Source: Bacillota bacterium (GTDB lineage: Bacteria > Bacillota > Clostridia > Christensenellales > Aristaeellaceae). Taken from it: a stretch of DNA of 64,000 bases. The stretch lies in contig JAEWSC010000058.1 of the NCBI GenBank assembly GCA_023398575.1, forward strand, positions 1-64,000, written 5' to 3'. This document shows positions 17,791 to 27,398 of the stretch, piece by piece. A program made the translations under genes and the position numbers. Each line of letters begins with the position of its first letter. The stretch's first letter is position 1. Under the pieces are notes generated by a model. It was not told where the DNA came from. It made no database searches and saw nothing but the letters and a program-made list of their open reading frames with translations.

Positions 17791-18834
17791 ATGAAAGCAG
17801 CCACAAAGCGTAATTTAAATATTGCATTCATACTGGGTACATTGCTGCTGATACTGCTTATCGGTATCAACAACAACGAATTGAAGAACATTGGCCAAGC
17901 CTTTTCAAATATCTCCCCCTGGTGGCTGATAGCCTGCTTGGGGGCTTGGTTGTGCTTTTTCTTGCTGGAATGTGTTTCTCTTGCCCTGTTTTTGAAAAAG
18001 CAAGGATATCCTCTCCATTTTCGCTACATCATATTTGTCGCCATGATGGGCCTGTACTATTCTAATATTACGCCGGGCGCTACCGGCGGACAGCCCATGC
18101 AGGTTTATTATATGAAAAAGCGGGATGTTCCTATCGGCGTCAGTTCCTCCGTTCTCACGGTCAAATTTTTCTGTTTTCAGTTTATGCTGCTGGTCATGGG
18201 CGGCATCGCGTGGATGTGCTATCCCGAGTTCGTTCGGGATCAGCTTTGGGGGGCCAAGGTTTTCCTGATTATCGGCTATGTATTTAACTTTTTCTCCATT
18301 GCACTGCTGTTGATGATGGTGGTCAACAAGCGGGCCGTACGCTTTTTCATTCGGCTGTTCATACGCATCGGCACCGCGCTGCGTATCTGCAAAGACCCAG
18401 CTCAATCCGAAGCGAAATGGGAAGGCAACCTGCTCACCTTCCACTCCAGCGTAATGCTGATTAGAAAACGCCCGGGCGAACTCATTATGCAGCTTTTCAT
18501 CAATGCCGTTCAGGTGCTGTCCCTGATGGCGGTGACAGTGTTTGTATACCGCGCCTTGGGCCTTAGCGGCATGCCAATAGCCAAGATTGTAACCATGGCT
18601 CTGCTTCTATACATCAGCGCCTCCTACACGCCCCTGCCCGGTGCCTCCGGTGCGCAGGAGGGCGGCTTTATGATTTACCTCAAAAACATCTTCCCCGCCG
18701 GGCAGATTTTCTCTGCGCTGCTCTTATGGCGGCTGTTCACCTACTATGTAACGCTGCTGATTGGTGCTATTACATCGGTTGTCCATACCACCCGCGGCAT
18801 CGTGTCAGCTCCGCCCCCAGCTTCGGAATCATAA
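17791..18834 (+). CDS. YbhN/UPF0104 (LPG synthase transmembrane-type) protein
   Basis: A 347-aa membrane protein with about eight helices, related to the flippase part of lysylphosphatidylglycerol synthase MprF but lacking the soluble aminoacyl-transfer domain. Family features are YSNITPGATGGQPMQVYYM (about residues 91-109) and PLPGASGAQEGGF near residue 285. It probably moves a lipid or polyprenyl-linked molecule across the membrane. ATG 17791 follows AGGGGGG; the upstream in-frame ATG 17740 overlaps the promoter. Confidence 0.88.
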   Translation: MKAATKRNLNIAFILGTLLLILLIGINNNELKNIGQAFSNISPWWLIACLGAWLCFFLLECVSLALFLKKQGYPLHFRYIIFVAMMGLYYSNITPGATGGQPMQVYYMKKRDVPIGVSSSVLTVKFFCFQFMLLVMGGIAWMCYPEFVRDQLWGAKVFLIIGYVFNFFSIALLLMMVVNKRAVRFFIRLFIRIGTALRICKDPAQSEAKWEGNLLTFHSSVMLIRKRPGELIMQLFINAVQVLSLMAVTVFVYRALGLSGMPIAKIVTMALLLYISASYTPLPGASGAQEGGFMIYLKNIFPAGQIFSALLLWRLFTYYVTLLIGAITSVVHTTRGIVSAPPPASES

Positions 18835-18874
18835 ATATCGGAAAACGGCTTGTCCGATCCTCCTATATCACATC

Positions 18875-18900
18875 AAGCGCGGCACACGCCGCGCTTTTTT
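18875..18900 (+). terminator. rho-independent terminator
   Basis: AAGCGCGGC (18875-18883) pairs with GCCGCGCTT (18888-18896) around ACAC, followed by a run of six T. It ends the YbhN-like transcript. Confidence 0.9.
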
Positions 18901-18981
18901 GTACAGCAAATACAGCCGGTTCTTTATTTCCGGCATGCTTTCTTACGTGATGGGCAAACTTGTTTCAAGGAGGGAAATCGC

Positions 18982-19203
18982 ATGCAGACAGGACTGAACA
19001 ATTTGATTGAGACCAATGGCCGAGCGGCGGAATACTACCACTCGTTACACACATCGGTGCGAGCCGCGGTAGACCGGCGGGCGGCGGAAATACAAACCCA
19101 GGAGGACCTGATATCCATTGCCAACCGCAGCATGACAGAGCTATTAGGCAAATACCGGGGCATGTATGACGACAGCAGCAACTATCCGGAAGAGCTGCAG
19201 TAA
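18982..19203 (+). CDS. small hypothetical protein
   Basis: A 73-aa, largely helical, charged protein with no membrane segment. It opens MQTGLNNLIETNGRAAEYYHS and ends SSNYPEELQ. Not recognised. The middle (HTSVRAAVDRRAAEIQTQED) is compatible with a short coiled coil. ATG 18982 sits after an excellent CAAGGAGGG, which is the main evidence it is real; the longer frame from 18850 begins within the terminator. Confidence 0.65.
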   Translation: MQTGLNNLIETNGRAAEYYHSLHTSVRAAVDRRAAEIQTQEDLISIANRSMTELLGKYRGMYDDSSNYPEELQ

Positions 19204-19238
19204 TTTAAGCATGAAGCTGAAGAAACCGCAGATGCCGC

Positions 19239-20162
19239 TTAATTCGCGTACGCTATTAATCTTTCAAAGGGAATGCCCAAATCGCCTTCACACAGCTCCG
19301 CAAAGGAAAAGCGGAGCTGTTTTTTCTCAAAGCCAAGATAGGTTTCCACCGTTTCTTCCTTCATGGAAATTTTCCATATGTGGTCATAATCACGTTCCAG
19401 CGCCACATAGACCACCATTTTCATAGGATCATACACAGCGGAATAGCGCGTTCTGTACAGGCCCGCTTGCGCGGCTTTTTCAAGCGCTTCAAAGGCATGC
19501 GCCACATCAAAGCACTCTCGGTGCCCCGAGATGACCTCATGAACTGCCTTGTATCGATCTACCCCAACAAAGCCGTACGAGTAATACAGGCTGGTTTCGC
19601 TTTTGTCCATATCAAACTGCCCGATTTGGCAGTTGGGAAAGTTGGTCATGACGATTACGCCATCCTCCGCCTGTGTCAGTATGTTCTTATCGCCCGCTTC
19701 TTCCAGCACAAAGGCGTTTCCGTTCGCATCTGCAATCAAGTCATGTATCGTATGATACTTGTTAACAATATGTTTTCCGCTCAAGTCTTTTTGAACATCC
19801 TGCGCGTTGTTAAACACATAGGGTACAAAGCTTGCATAATCGTGCATATCCTCAACGCTTGTATCGCCAACAGCCGCTGTGTTTTCTTCGCGGGGATGCA
19901 AGTCTTGCACAAAGGCAATCAAGCCCTGGTCATTCATGGAACCATTGGTGCCCATTCCATATTCGGTTTCAAAGGCAAAGCTGAACACCTGATGATACTC
20001 ATCCGGCTGATACAACCGAAGATAGGCTCCAGTATCCGGATAGTCCCAATTCATGCCGAAAAGAGGCTTGGGTGAATATACGGCAAAGCTTGTGCAGGCG
20101 ACAGCCTTGGGCACGCCCAGACAAAAAAACGCGGCCAGCAGGATACTTGCGATACGCTTCAC
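19239..20162 (-). CDS. secreted choloylglycine-hydrolase-like Ntn amidase
   Basis: A 307-aa protein. An N-terminal signal peptide (hydrophobic ASILLAAFFCLGV, then PKAVA) runs straight into CTSFAVYSPKPLFGMNWDY. In the linear-amide C-N hydrolase (Ntn) superfamily an N-terminal Cys is the nucleophile, so signal cleavage after VA would expose it. Family relatives cleave bile-acid conjugates, penicillin V or N-acyl lactones; the substrate is unknown. Start chosen as GTG 20162, 7 nt after GGGGAGG; the GTG at 20183 lacks a site. Convergent with the upstream small gene. Confidence 0.85.
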   Translation of the reverse strand: MKRIASILLAAFFCLGVPKAVACTSFAVYSPKPLFGMNWDYPDTGAYLRLYQPDEYHQVFSFAFETEYGMGTNGSMNDQGLIAFVQDLHPREENTAAVGDTSVEDMHDYASFVPYVFNNAQDVQKDLSGKHIVNKYHTIHDLIADANGNAFVLEEAGDKNILTQAEDGVIVMTNFPNCQIGQFDMDKSETSLYYSYGFVGVDRYKAVHEVISGHRECFDVAHAFEALEKAAQAGLYRTRYSAVYDPMKMVVYVALERDYDHIWKISMKEETVETYLGFEKKQLRFSFAELCEGDLGIPFERLIAYAN

Positions 20163-20492
20163 AGAGGTTCCTCCCCGAATCACTTATGCGCCGAGAATAT
20201 CCGGTCATGTTATGCTTTGCATGTAACGGTATTTTTGCGCTGCGGTAATGTTTAGTCGCCGCCTCGGCGCATTCCTTTTTGCTGTGCACTCCTTATTATT
20301 TAAGCATGAGCCGTACTAGGGATGCTTCTTTTCAAACCTTGCATACACAAATAAAGCATCACAGAAATTGTAAAATGTTTTTTTGGGTATATATTCCATC
20401 GTTGAATTATGTTACTATACATATAGTAGAGCAACTGGAACAAAATGAATCTTGTATGCGGTGTTTGACAATCGCAGAAAGGACATTCAATA
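20163..20492. promoter_or_regulatory. divergent intergenic region with a 16-bp palindrome
   Basis: A 330-nt gap between the Ntn hydrolase and DUF3048 genes. It contains the perfect palindrome TACTATACATATAGTA (20413-20428) shortly after TTGAAT, which could be an operator or part of a promoter, and a short GC hairpin CGCCG/CGGCG (20257-20269). No small gene is convincing. Confidence 0.4.
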
Positions 20493-21587
20493 ATGAAAAA
20501 GATGGTATGCGCAATCCTTGCAATGCTTTTCATCCTTTCCACTGTTCCATTTGCAGGCGCAGAAGGAACAGCGGCGACACTTCAAAACGAAAAAAAGCGA
20601 GCCATTGAGATTAAGGGTCTTGATCAGGATGGAAATTACCCAACCAATCCCGAAATAAGCGGGCAAAGCCCTGTGACAGGTATGCCATGGGACGGATGGT
20701 ATATGCCAATGCTGGTGCAAATTGACAATACATCCGGCGGTGTTGAAGGCCTGGCGCAATGGGGTGTAACCCATGCGGACATGATTTATGAAACACCATC
20801 GCATCAAGGCGGCTATACTGGTTTAACTTTTTTGTTCAGCGATTCGGTTCCCGAAAGCGCCGGCCCCATACGCTCCGCCCGTATGATACAAGCAGAACTG
20901 CGGGAAGAATGGGATGCGGGCTTTATCTTCTATGGCGTACAGGAAAGCAACGGAACAAATGTGAATGAATTTTATAAGGAAACAGGGGCTGACAAAAAGG
21001 GCGTGCTCTTCAGCGGCATTGTCGGCGCCAGCAAGCCCTGGAAGAAGTATTATACGCGCGTGGGCACTTTGCCCAGCCCCCACAATGCAGACGCCAATGT
21101 GCATGGCATGCAGGCATTGATACCTGCTGACTTTCAAGCACCCCTAAGACCTTTTTTATTCACCAACGAACTGCCAGAATTAGGCGCGCGTGCAACGAAC
21201 ATCACCATCAAGCAGGACAATCCTGATTATTCCTCCTCCTTTGCCTATGACTCCAGCATAAATGGCTACCTGCGCAGTGTGCATGGTGCGCCTTACATTG
21301 ATAGAATTACGCTGGAGCAGCCTTCTTTTGCGAATGTGATTATCCAGCGCACAACACTTACCTATTATGAAAATGATAGGTTCAAGCCTGTAACGGACAA
21401 CATTGGCTCAGGGAACGCCGATATCTTTATGGGTGGCCGGTATATCCCTGGAATTTGGGTGCGCACCGGTATGAATCAGCGTACCGTTTTCTTGGACCAG
21501 GACGGCAATGAAATAAAAATGCAACGCGGTAAGACCTTCATAAGCATTCTGGATAATGGTGTGCCTGTGTCGTACACCGCCGATTGA
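20493..21587 (+). CDS. DUF3048 domain secreted protein
   Basis: A 364-aa exported protein: signal peptide MKKMVCAILAMLFILSTVPF then cleavage near GAEG. No lipobox Cys is seen, unlike B. subtilis YerB, which is a lipoprotein. The body matches DUF3048: LVQIDNTSGG, then the Arg-containing IRSARMIQAELREEW loop, a GTLPSPHNADAN turn, and a C-terminal Ig-like half ending in GKTFISILDNG. Function of the family is unknown; it is common in spore formers. The start follows AGAAAGGA. Confidence 0.85.
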   Translation: MKKMVCAILAMLFILSTVPFAGAEGTAATLQNEKKRAIEIKGLDQDGNYPTNPEISGQSPVTGMPWDGWYMPMLVQIDNTSGGVEGLAQWGVTHADMIYETPSHQGGYTGLTFLFSDSVPESAGPIRSARMIQAELREEWDAGFIFYGVQESNGTNVNEFYKETGADKKGVLFSGIVGASKPWKKYYTRVGTLPSPHNADANVHGMQALIPADFQAPLRPFLFTNELPELGARATNITIKQDNPDYSSSFAYDSSINGYLRSVHGAPYIDRITLEQPSFANVIIQRTTLTYYENDRFKPVTDNIGSGNADIFMGGRYIPGIWVRTGMNQRTVFLDQDGNEIKMQRGKTFISILDNGVPVSYTAD

Positions 21588-21679
21588 TTGCTGCACGCAC
21601 ATGCGTCAGCCCGTTTTCATTCATATGGATCAGACAAGCCGCTACAGTATCAGTTGGCTTTGATAAGAGAGTTCGCGCG

Positions 21680-21705
21680 AGGGGATCAGCATTGGCTGGT
21701 CCCCT
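21680..21705 (+). terminator. hairpin after the DUF3048 gene
   Basis: AGGGGATCAGC (21680-21690) pairs with GCTGGTCCCCT (21695-21705) around ATTG, with one G-U pair. No T tract follows, so its role as a terminator is uncertain. Confidence 0.45.
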
Positions 21706-21774
21706 ATTTGGGCGTATTGCATTTCATTGTTATGGACAACATGGTAATCAAAATGACTATAAGGAGGTGATGTA

Positions 21775-23846
21775 ATGACCAATCAACCCTTACTCAATAG
21801 ATTAGCAAATGAATCCTCTCCGTATCTAAAACAACATGAAAACAACCCCGTGAACTGGTTCCCATGGGATGAGGAAGCTTTTTGCAAGGCGAAGAATGAA
21901 AATAAACCAGTCTTCGTATCTATTGGGTATAGCTAGTTTGGTTCTATTTAAGAACCTGTCATTGGTGCCATGTAATGGCCCACGAATCCTTCGAGGATCA
22001 AAAGGTGGCGGAGCTTCTCAACCGCCATTTCATATCCATTAAGGTGGACCGGGAGGAGCGGCCCGACATCGATGCGGTGTATATGCAGGTATGCCAGGCC
22101 ATGACCGGCGCTGGCGGCTGGCCGCTAAACGTGTTTTTAACGCCGGACCAGCACCCCTTTTTCGTTGGTACCTACTTTCCCAAAACAGAAGGGTACGGCC
22201 AGCCTGGCTTTGTGGATGTGCTTCAAACCATTGCGAAAAAGTGGGAGAAAAGCCCTGAATCCCTTGTGGAAAATGGCCGGGAGATCACCGCGGCGTTTGC
22301 GCAGGCAGCCTCCCCCGCCGCCGGCAAAATGAACAAGGAGCTTTTGCGCCGCGCAAAAATTGATCTGGGCGCCCGCTTTGACGATGACTATGGGGGATTT
22401 TCTTCCGCGCCCAAGTTTCCTACACCCCATGTGCTGATGTTTTTGCTGCGCTACGCCATGCTGGAAGATGATAAAAACGCTTTGCACATGGTTGAAAAGA
22501 CCCTTTCTCAAATGTATCGCGGCGGCATTTTCGACCATATTGGCGGTGGTTTTTCACGCTATTCCACCGAGCGCAAATGGCTGATTCCTCACTTTGAAAA
22601 AATGCTGTATGACAATGCGCTGCTCTCTATCAGCTATACCGAGGCGTTTTCCGTCACCGCCAAGCCCTTGTACTGGCGGGTCGCCACAAGAACCCTTGAT
22701 TACCTAACGCGGGAGATGCAAAGCCCCGAGGGCGGCTTTTTCAGCGCACAGGATGCGGATACCGGCGGCCAGGAGGGCGCTTACTACACGTTTACACCGG
22801 CGGAAATTACCGCAGTTCTGGGCGAAGCCGAGGGCTTGCGCATATGCCGCATGTATGGCGTCACACAAACCGGCGTGCTGGAAGGGAAATCAATCTTCAA
22901 CCGGCTGGGCGAATCGCAGGAGGAAGAGGAAAGCCTGCAGCCCCTTATGCAGAAGCTGTACGATTGGCGCAAGCAAAACCGGGCGCTCTTTACCGATGAC
23001 AAGGTACTGGCGGAGTGGAATGGTTATGCCATCGTGGCCTTTTCAAAGGCCTCCCATGCGCTGAACAAGCCGGAATATCTGCAAACGGCCAAGCGGGCCA
23101 TGGCCTTTGTGCAAAGCAATCTGATCAATGAAAATGGCGGACTCTCTGCCCATTGGCGTCAAGGCAAAAAGGGCGGCCAGGGCAGCCTTTCCGATTACGC
23201 CGCCATCCTTTGGGCCAGCCTTGCCCTGTACCAGGCCACGTTTGATTTTGCGTACCTTATGCAGGCAGAGTCACTCGCCCATGCCATGGTAAAGCTTTTC
23301 TTTGACGACAAGCTGGGCGACTTTTTCCTAAACGATCAAAACGCAGGGCTGATCTTCCGGCCCAAGGAGCATTACGATGGGGCCACTCCCTCCGGCAATT
23401 CCCTGGCTGCGTATGTACTGAATCAATTGAGCCTTTTGACCGGCAACGACGCATGGATGGAGTACGCCACAAGAACCCTGGAACGGCTGGCGGGCGCCGC
23501 ACAAAACCAGCCCGCCGGATACTGCTTTGCGCTGACCGCAGGCATAAGCCGCTGCTACCTGCCCACGGAAGCGGTGTGCATTGCCGGGGAGCAAAGATAC
23601 ATCGATGCTTTTGCCAACGCCGCCGGCAAACACTTTCTGCCCTACGCCGTGTATGCGGCGCGCCATGCGGATACAAGGGAAAAGGACGCGCCGGGCCTTG
23701 TAAAGGGCCGGGATACAATGGGACATCCGGCAGCGTACTATTTTTGTGAAAAAGGTGCTTGCCGGACCCCTGTATTTACGCTTGATGAAATGGAAAGCCT
23801 GCTGCAAAAAGCCGGCGCCGCACCCGGTAAAGCGGGCGGCGCATGA
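21775..23846 (+). pseudogene. YyaL-type thioredoxin-domain protein, interrupted by 20 nt
   Basis: Frame 1 starts at ATG 21775 after AAGGAGGTGATGTA and encodes the DUF255 N-terminus (NRLANESSPYLKQHENNPVN, then KPVFVSIGYS). It hits TAG at 21934. The normal continuation TCHWCHVMAHESF resumes at 21954 in another frame and runs intact to 23846, including the AGP-epimerase-like alpha/alpha barrel. The intervening 20 nt (21934-21953) contain two stops. Restored length is about 683 aa, normal for YyaL. The intact remainder says the event is recent, an assembly error, or bypassed. The downstream ORF alone would lack CxxC. Confidence 0.85.
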
Positions 23847-23855
23847 GGTGAATGG

Positions 23856-24542
23856 ATGCCCTTTCTGGTGTTTTTCTTCTGGGCTGTGCCCATAGGCTTT
23901 GCAATCCGCCGCATCATCTTCTGGCGCAGAATGGGTGAAAGCCGGCATGCCAAACGCATTCAAAAGGCCGCGTCGATTTTGACGGGCCTTTTGGTGCTGC
24001 TGGCCATGGGCACGCAGATTTTTCTCTTGTGGAAAATGGGCTTGGCCGGCGTTGGTACGGTGCTGCCGCTGCATTTATGCAGCTTTATGGGCATTGTCAC
24101 ACCTATGATGCTGCTTTCAAAATCCCCCGGCTTGCTGGAATTCACATTGTATCTTGGCGCGCCGGGGGCCCTGGCCGCCCTGATCTTTCCCGCCGTGCTG
24201 CCCAGCCCCTGGCCCTTTATTATGCAAAGCGCCTTTTTCACCCTCCACGCGCTGATCGTGCTGGCGCCGTTTTTACGCATGGCAGGCGGCAGCAGGCCAA
24301 GGGAGGGTGCCTTGGGCCGCGTATTTTTGTGGGGAAATATTCTGCTGTTGTTTGTGATGCTGACGAACAGCCTAATAAACACCAACTACTTTTTCCTGCG
24401 TGCCGCGCCCACCGGTACGCCACTCAAGCTATTACAGGATATGGGCCAGGCAGCGTATATTGCCGCGCTGGAGCTGGGCGCGCTTTTGCTATTAAAGGTT
24501 GAAACGATCTTTGTAAAAAGAATGAAATGGTACGCAACGTAG
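23856..24542 (+). CDS. YwaF/TMEM164-like integral membrane protein
   Basis: A 228-aa protein with about six hydrophobic segments, matching the TIGR02206/YwaF layout: a PLHLCSFMGIV helix with conserved His-x-Cys (about residue 71), and NSLINTNYFFLRA near residue 170. The related human TMEM164 is an acyltransferase, suggesting a lipid role, but this is inference. The start lies 9 nt after the thioredoxin-domain gene, so they may be co-transcribed. Its start was taken at the first ATG, with GAGGTGAATGG upstream. Confidence 0.75.
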   Translation: MPFLVFFFWAVPIGFAIRRIIFWRRMGESRHAKRIQKAASILTGLLVLLAMGTQIFLLWKMGLAGVGTVLPLHLCSFMGIVTPMMLLSKSPGLLEFTLYLGAPGALAALIFPAVLPSPWPFIMQSAFFTLHALIVLAPFLRMAGGSRPREGALGRVFLWGNILLLFVMLTNSLINTNYFFLRAAPTGTPLKLLQDMGQAAYIAALELGALLLLKVETIFVKRMKWYAT

Positions 24543-24620
24543 GTTTCCGGCTTGCCTTTCACTTGGCACACCCTCCATTTCGTGATATGATGATCAAAAA
24601 AGCGAAACCGGAGGGGTTGT

Positions 24621-25148
24621 ATGGAGGTTTTGGAGGCCATCGCAAAGCGGCACAGCTACCGCGGCGCATTCAAAAATATACCTGTTCAACGAGAGGACCT
24701 GCATCAAATTGTTATGGCCGGCATACAGGCTCCATCCGGCTGCAATAAACAGACCACCCGCTTTGCCATTGTAGATGACCCAGCTCTTTTACAGGCCCTG
24801 GCCGATATTGTTCCCAAAACCTGTGTGAAAACGGCCCCCGCCGTTATTGTGGTCATCAGCAGCCATGTGCCGGCTTACGGGGATACGTACTTTGATGTGC
24901 ACGATTATGCCGCCGCTGTGGAAAATATGCTTTTGGCTATTACGGCCATGGGTTATGCCAGCGTATGGCTGGACGGCGTTTTGCATCACACCGGGGCGGA
25001 TGAGAAAATTGCCGCGCTTTTGCGTTTGCCTAAAGACCAGCACCTGCAGGTATCGTTGATTCTGCCTGTCGGCGTGCCGGAGGAAGCGGGCGAGCAAAAC
25101 GAAAGGCTTCCTTTTGAGGAAAGGGCTTTTTACAATCAGCATTCCTGA
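24621..25148 (+). CDS. nitroreductase family protein
   Basis: A 175-aa FMN-dependent oxidoreductase. The N-terminal KRHSYRGAFKNIPV places the FMN-binding Arg-x-Ser-x-Arg-like loop, APSGCNKQ (about residues 38-45) is the classic second motif, and GYASVWLDG near residue 113 the third. The C-terminus is short. Electron acceptor unknown (quinones, nitro compounds or flavin). Start preceded by CGGAGGGG. It ends at the terminator at 25193. Confidence 0.9.
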   Translation: MEVLEAIAKRHSYRGAFKNIPVQREDLHQIVMAGIQAPSGCNKQTTRFAIVDDPALLQALADIVPKTCVKTAPAVIVVISSHVPAYGDTYFDVHDYAAAVENMLLAITAMGYASVWLDGVLHHTGADEKIAALLRLPKDQHLQVSLILPVGVPEEAGEQNERLPFEERAFYNQHS

Positions 25149-25192
25149 TGCATGTCAAAAAAGTGGCATGTCCATTTTCCCGACACGCTGAT

Positions 25193-25224
25193 GCGGCCCC
25201 CGTTACCGGAGGGCCGCTTGTTTT
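25193..25224 (+). terminator. rho-independent terminator
   Basis: GCGGCCC and GGGCCGC pair around an 11-nt loop and are followed by TTGTTTT, after the nitroreductase gene. Confidence 0.8.
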
Positions 25225-25230
25225 CATACC

Positions 25231-26049
25231 CTATATAAACAGCAAAAGGCTAACGGCCATCACTATCATACCGCTAACCAACCCATAAATGGAGATATGC
25301 GATTCCCCATATTCCCGGGCCGTAGGTAAAAGCTCATCCAAGGAAATGAAGACCATAATCCCCGCCACCAGGGCGAATAAAATGCCAAAGGTCACATCGT
25401 TAAAGAACCTGGCAAAAAGCACGTAGCCCAGCAGAGCGCCTGCCGGTTCTGAAACGCCAGATAAAAACGAATACCAAAATGCTTTCTTCCGGTTGCCTGT
25501 CGCATAATAAATCGGCACCGACACCGCCAGGCCTTCCGGAATATTATGAATGGCAATGGCTACCGCAATGGCGATACCCAAGGAAGGCTCTTTCAGCGCC
25601 GAGGTAAAGGTCGCAAGCCCTTCGGGAAAGTTGTGTATGGCAATGGCCAAAGCACTCATCAGGCCCATGCGCATCAATTTACCCTTTTTTTGCACTTCTG
25701 CCCGCGTTTCATCTGTTAATTCCTCCACCTTGCGGGCTTCATGGGGATTCTCAGCCGATGGAACCAATTTGTCAATGACAGCAATCAAAAACATACCGGC
25801 AAAAAATGCGCCGGCCGTCACCCAATTGCCCGTTCCCGCCCCCAGTGCCGATACCAGGCTTTCTTTCGCCTTCCCCCATATTTCCACAAAGGATACATAG
25901 ATCATTACGCCCGCTGAAAAGCCTAGCGCAAAGGATAGAAATTTGGTATTTGTGCGTTTGCTGTAAAGCGCGATCAGACTTCCGATACCGGTTGACAACC
26001 CTGCAAAGAGGGTCAAGGAAAATGCAAAAATTACAGAGGATGCTTCCAA
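25231..26049 (-). CDS. ZIP family metal transporter (ZupT-like)
   Basis: A 272-aa membrane protein with eight predicted helices. Metal-site motifs are AIAIHNFPEGLA in helix IV and AIAIHNIPEGLA in helix V, the ZIP signature, and a cytosolic ENPHEAR loop sits between helices III and IV. It imports Zn2+ and perhaps Fe2+ or Mn2+. The frame extends to 26127, but the family start (short N-terminus, then FAFSLTLFAGLSTGIG) fits TTG 26049, with AAAGGGG 11 nt upstream; this start is only moderately certain. No Zur box was recognised. Confidence 0.88.
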   Translation of the reverse strand: MEASSVIFAFSLTLFAGLSTGIGSLIALYSKRTNTKFLSFALGFSAGVMIYVSFVEIWGKAKESLVSALGAGTGNWVTAGAFFAGMFLIAVIDKLVPSAENPHEARKVEELTDETRAEVQKKGKLMRMGLMSALAIAIHNFPEGLATFTSALKEPSLGIAIAVAIAIHNIPEGLAVSVPIYYATGNRKKAFWYSFLSGVSEPAGALLGYVLFARFFNDVTFGILFALVAGIMVFISLDELLPTAREYGESHISIYGLVSGMIVMAVSLLLFI

Positions 26050-26333
26050 CGCTTTTCTAACCCCTTTCCAAATATATCTACTATATATCATAACACATGA
26101 AACAGCCTTTGAAGCACACAAAGGCATCCTGCCCGCTCAAAAAATGGAGCTTTACTTGCATTCCGGCCAAAGGTTAGATTTCTGTGTGTGCGGATAATAA
26201 CAATCCTTCACTGTTCCTGCATATTCCCTAACACGATCCATATATACTAAGCTAGGTAGAAAAAAGGAGACCATGCACCGATGAGGATGGACTTGATTAC
26301 TTTTTAACAATCGTCATTTTTTCCTGATTCGCA

Positions 26334-26362
26334 TTGACACCTTTGTTCACAGTAGCTATAAT
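26334..26362 (+). promoter_or_regulatory. consensus promoter of the ABC importer operon
   Basis: TTGACA (26334-26339), a 17-nt spacer and TATAAT (26357-26362), both perfect, 121 nt before the first permease. Within the 434-nt gap before this operon no other gene is convincing. Confidence 0.85.
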
Positions 26363-26483
26363 GAATAAGGATTGGAAATTGTTCGTTATGCAAGGTGAAT
26401 AAACAAAGACTGGTGGCATGTTATCGGCGCTGACCGAAGCAAGCTTGTTTTGTGTGCCTTCCACGTCGAGGAAAGGGATCGTT

Positions 26484-27398
26484 ATGGATTTATCTCATGT
26501 ACGCAAAAAAGCGCTGTCTCCCAAAGTGTATAAGCCCCAAAGTCTGATTTCCCACGTTGAGCCTTATCTTTTTCTTTTGCCCGCCTTGGTTATCTTTATC
26601 TGCTTTTTGTACTATCCCTTTATCAGAACGATCTATCTGAGCTTGTTTCTGACCAACAAATACGGACAGGCCAAGGTTTTTGTTGGCTTAAAGAATTATT
26701 TGGACATTTTTAAGGCGGATTCTACCTTCTGGCCAAGCTTGGTGGTTACCTTTGAGTTTGTTTTCCTGGTTGCCCTGGGCGGTCTGGTGGTCGGCTTGAT
26801 TACCAGCTTGCTCACCGAAAAGAAATACCCCGGCAACACCTTCGCCTGCGCCGTGTATGCCATGCCGGTGGCCATCGCTTCTGCCGCGGCTTCCATGGCC
26901 TTCAAAATGATACTGCACCCCACCAACGGGCTTTTAAACATATTGATGGGCACGCAGATCAACTGGACAGGCGATGCCAGGTACGCTTTATTTGCGGTAG
27001 CGGCCATGACGGTATGGCTCACCTCCGGTATCAACTTTATCTTTTTAAGCTCCGGGCTTCGCAACATTCCGGGGGAACTGTACGAAAGCGCCTCTCTGGA
27101 CGGAGCGGGGTACTTTAAGCGCCTTCGCCATGTCACCCTGCCCTGCCTCTCCCCCACGCTGTTCTTTCAGATCATCATCAACATTATCGGCGCATTCCAG
27201 TCCTTCAGCCAGATCAAGCTGTTGACACAGGGCGGACCGGGCGAAGCCACCAACGTCATCGTTCATGCCATCTACCGGGATGCGTTCTTTAACTTCCGGT
27301 TTGGCACGGCAGCCGCAAGGTCTGTGATCCTATTTGGTATTGTGCTTTGTATCACGCTCATTCAGTTCAGCATGGAGAAGAGGAGCGTGAACTACTGA
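26484..27398 (+). CDS. ABC sugar/glycerol-phosphate permease (MalF/UgpA type)
   Basis: A 304-aa inner-membrane subunit with six helices. The EAA loop that contacts the ATPase is ELYESASLDGAGYFKRLRHV (about residues 198-217), ending with TLPCLSP. ATG 26484 follows GAGGAAAGGGA; the in-frame ATG 26418 lacks a site. It pairs with the next gene, whose start overlaps its stop by one base. Confidence 0.93.
   Translation: MDLSHVRKKALSPKVYKPQSLISHVEPYLFLLPALVIFICFLYYPFIRTIYLSLFLTNKYGQAKVFVGLKNYLDIFKADSTFWPSLVVTFEFVFLVALGGLVVGLITSLLTEKKYPGNTFACAVYAMPVAIASAAASMAFKMILHPTNGLLNILMGTQINWTGDARYALFAVAAMTVWLTSGINFIFLSSGLRNIPGELYESASLDGAGYFKRLRHVTLPCLSPTLFFQIIINIIGAFQSFSQIKLLTQGGPGEATNVIVHAIYRDAFFNFRFGTAAARSVILFGIVLCITLIQFSMEKRSVNY

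Noticed and set aside
21934..21953. Translational bypass element in the YyaL-type gene
   Set aside because: Bypass needs matching take-off and landing codons; AGC before the gap and AGA before the landing differ, so a knock-out or an assembly error is preferred.
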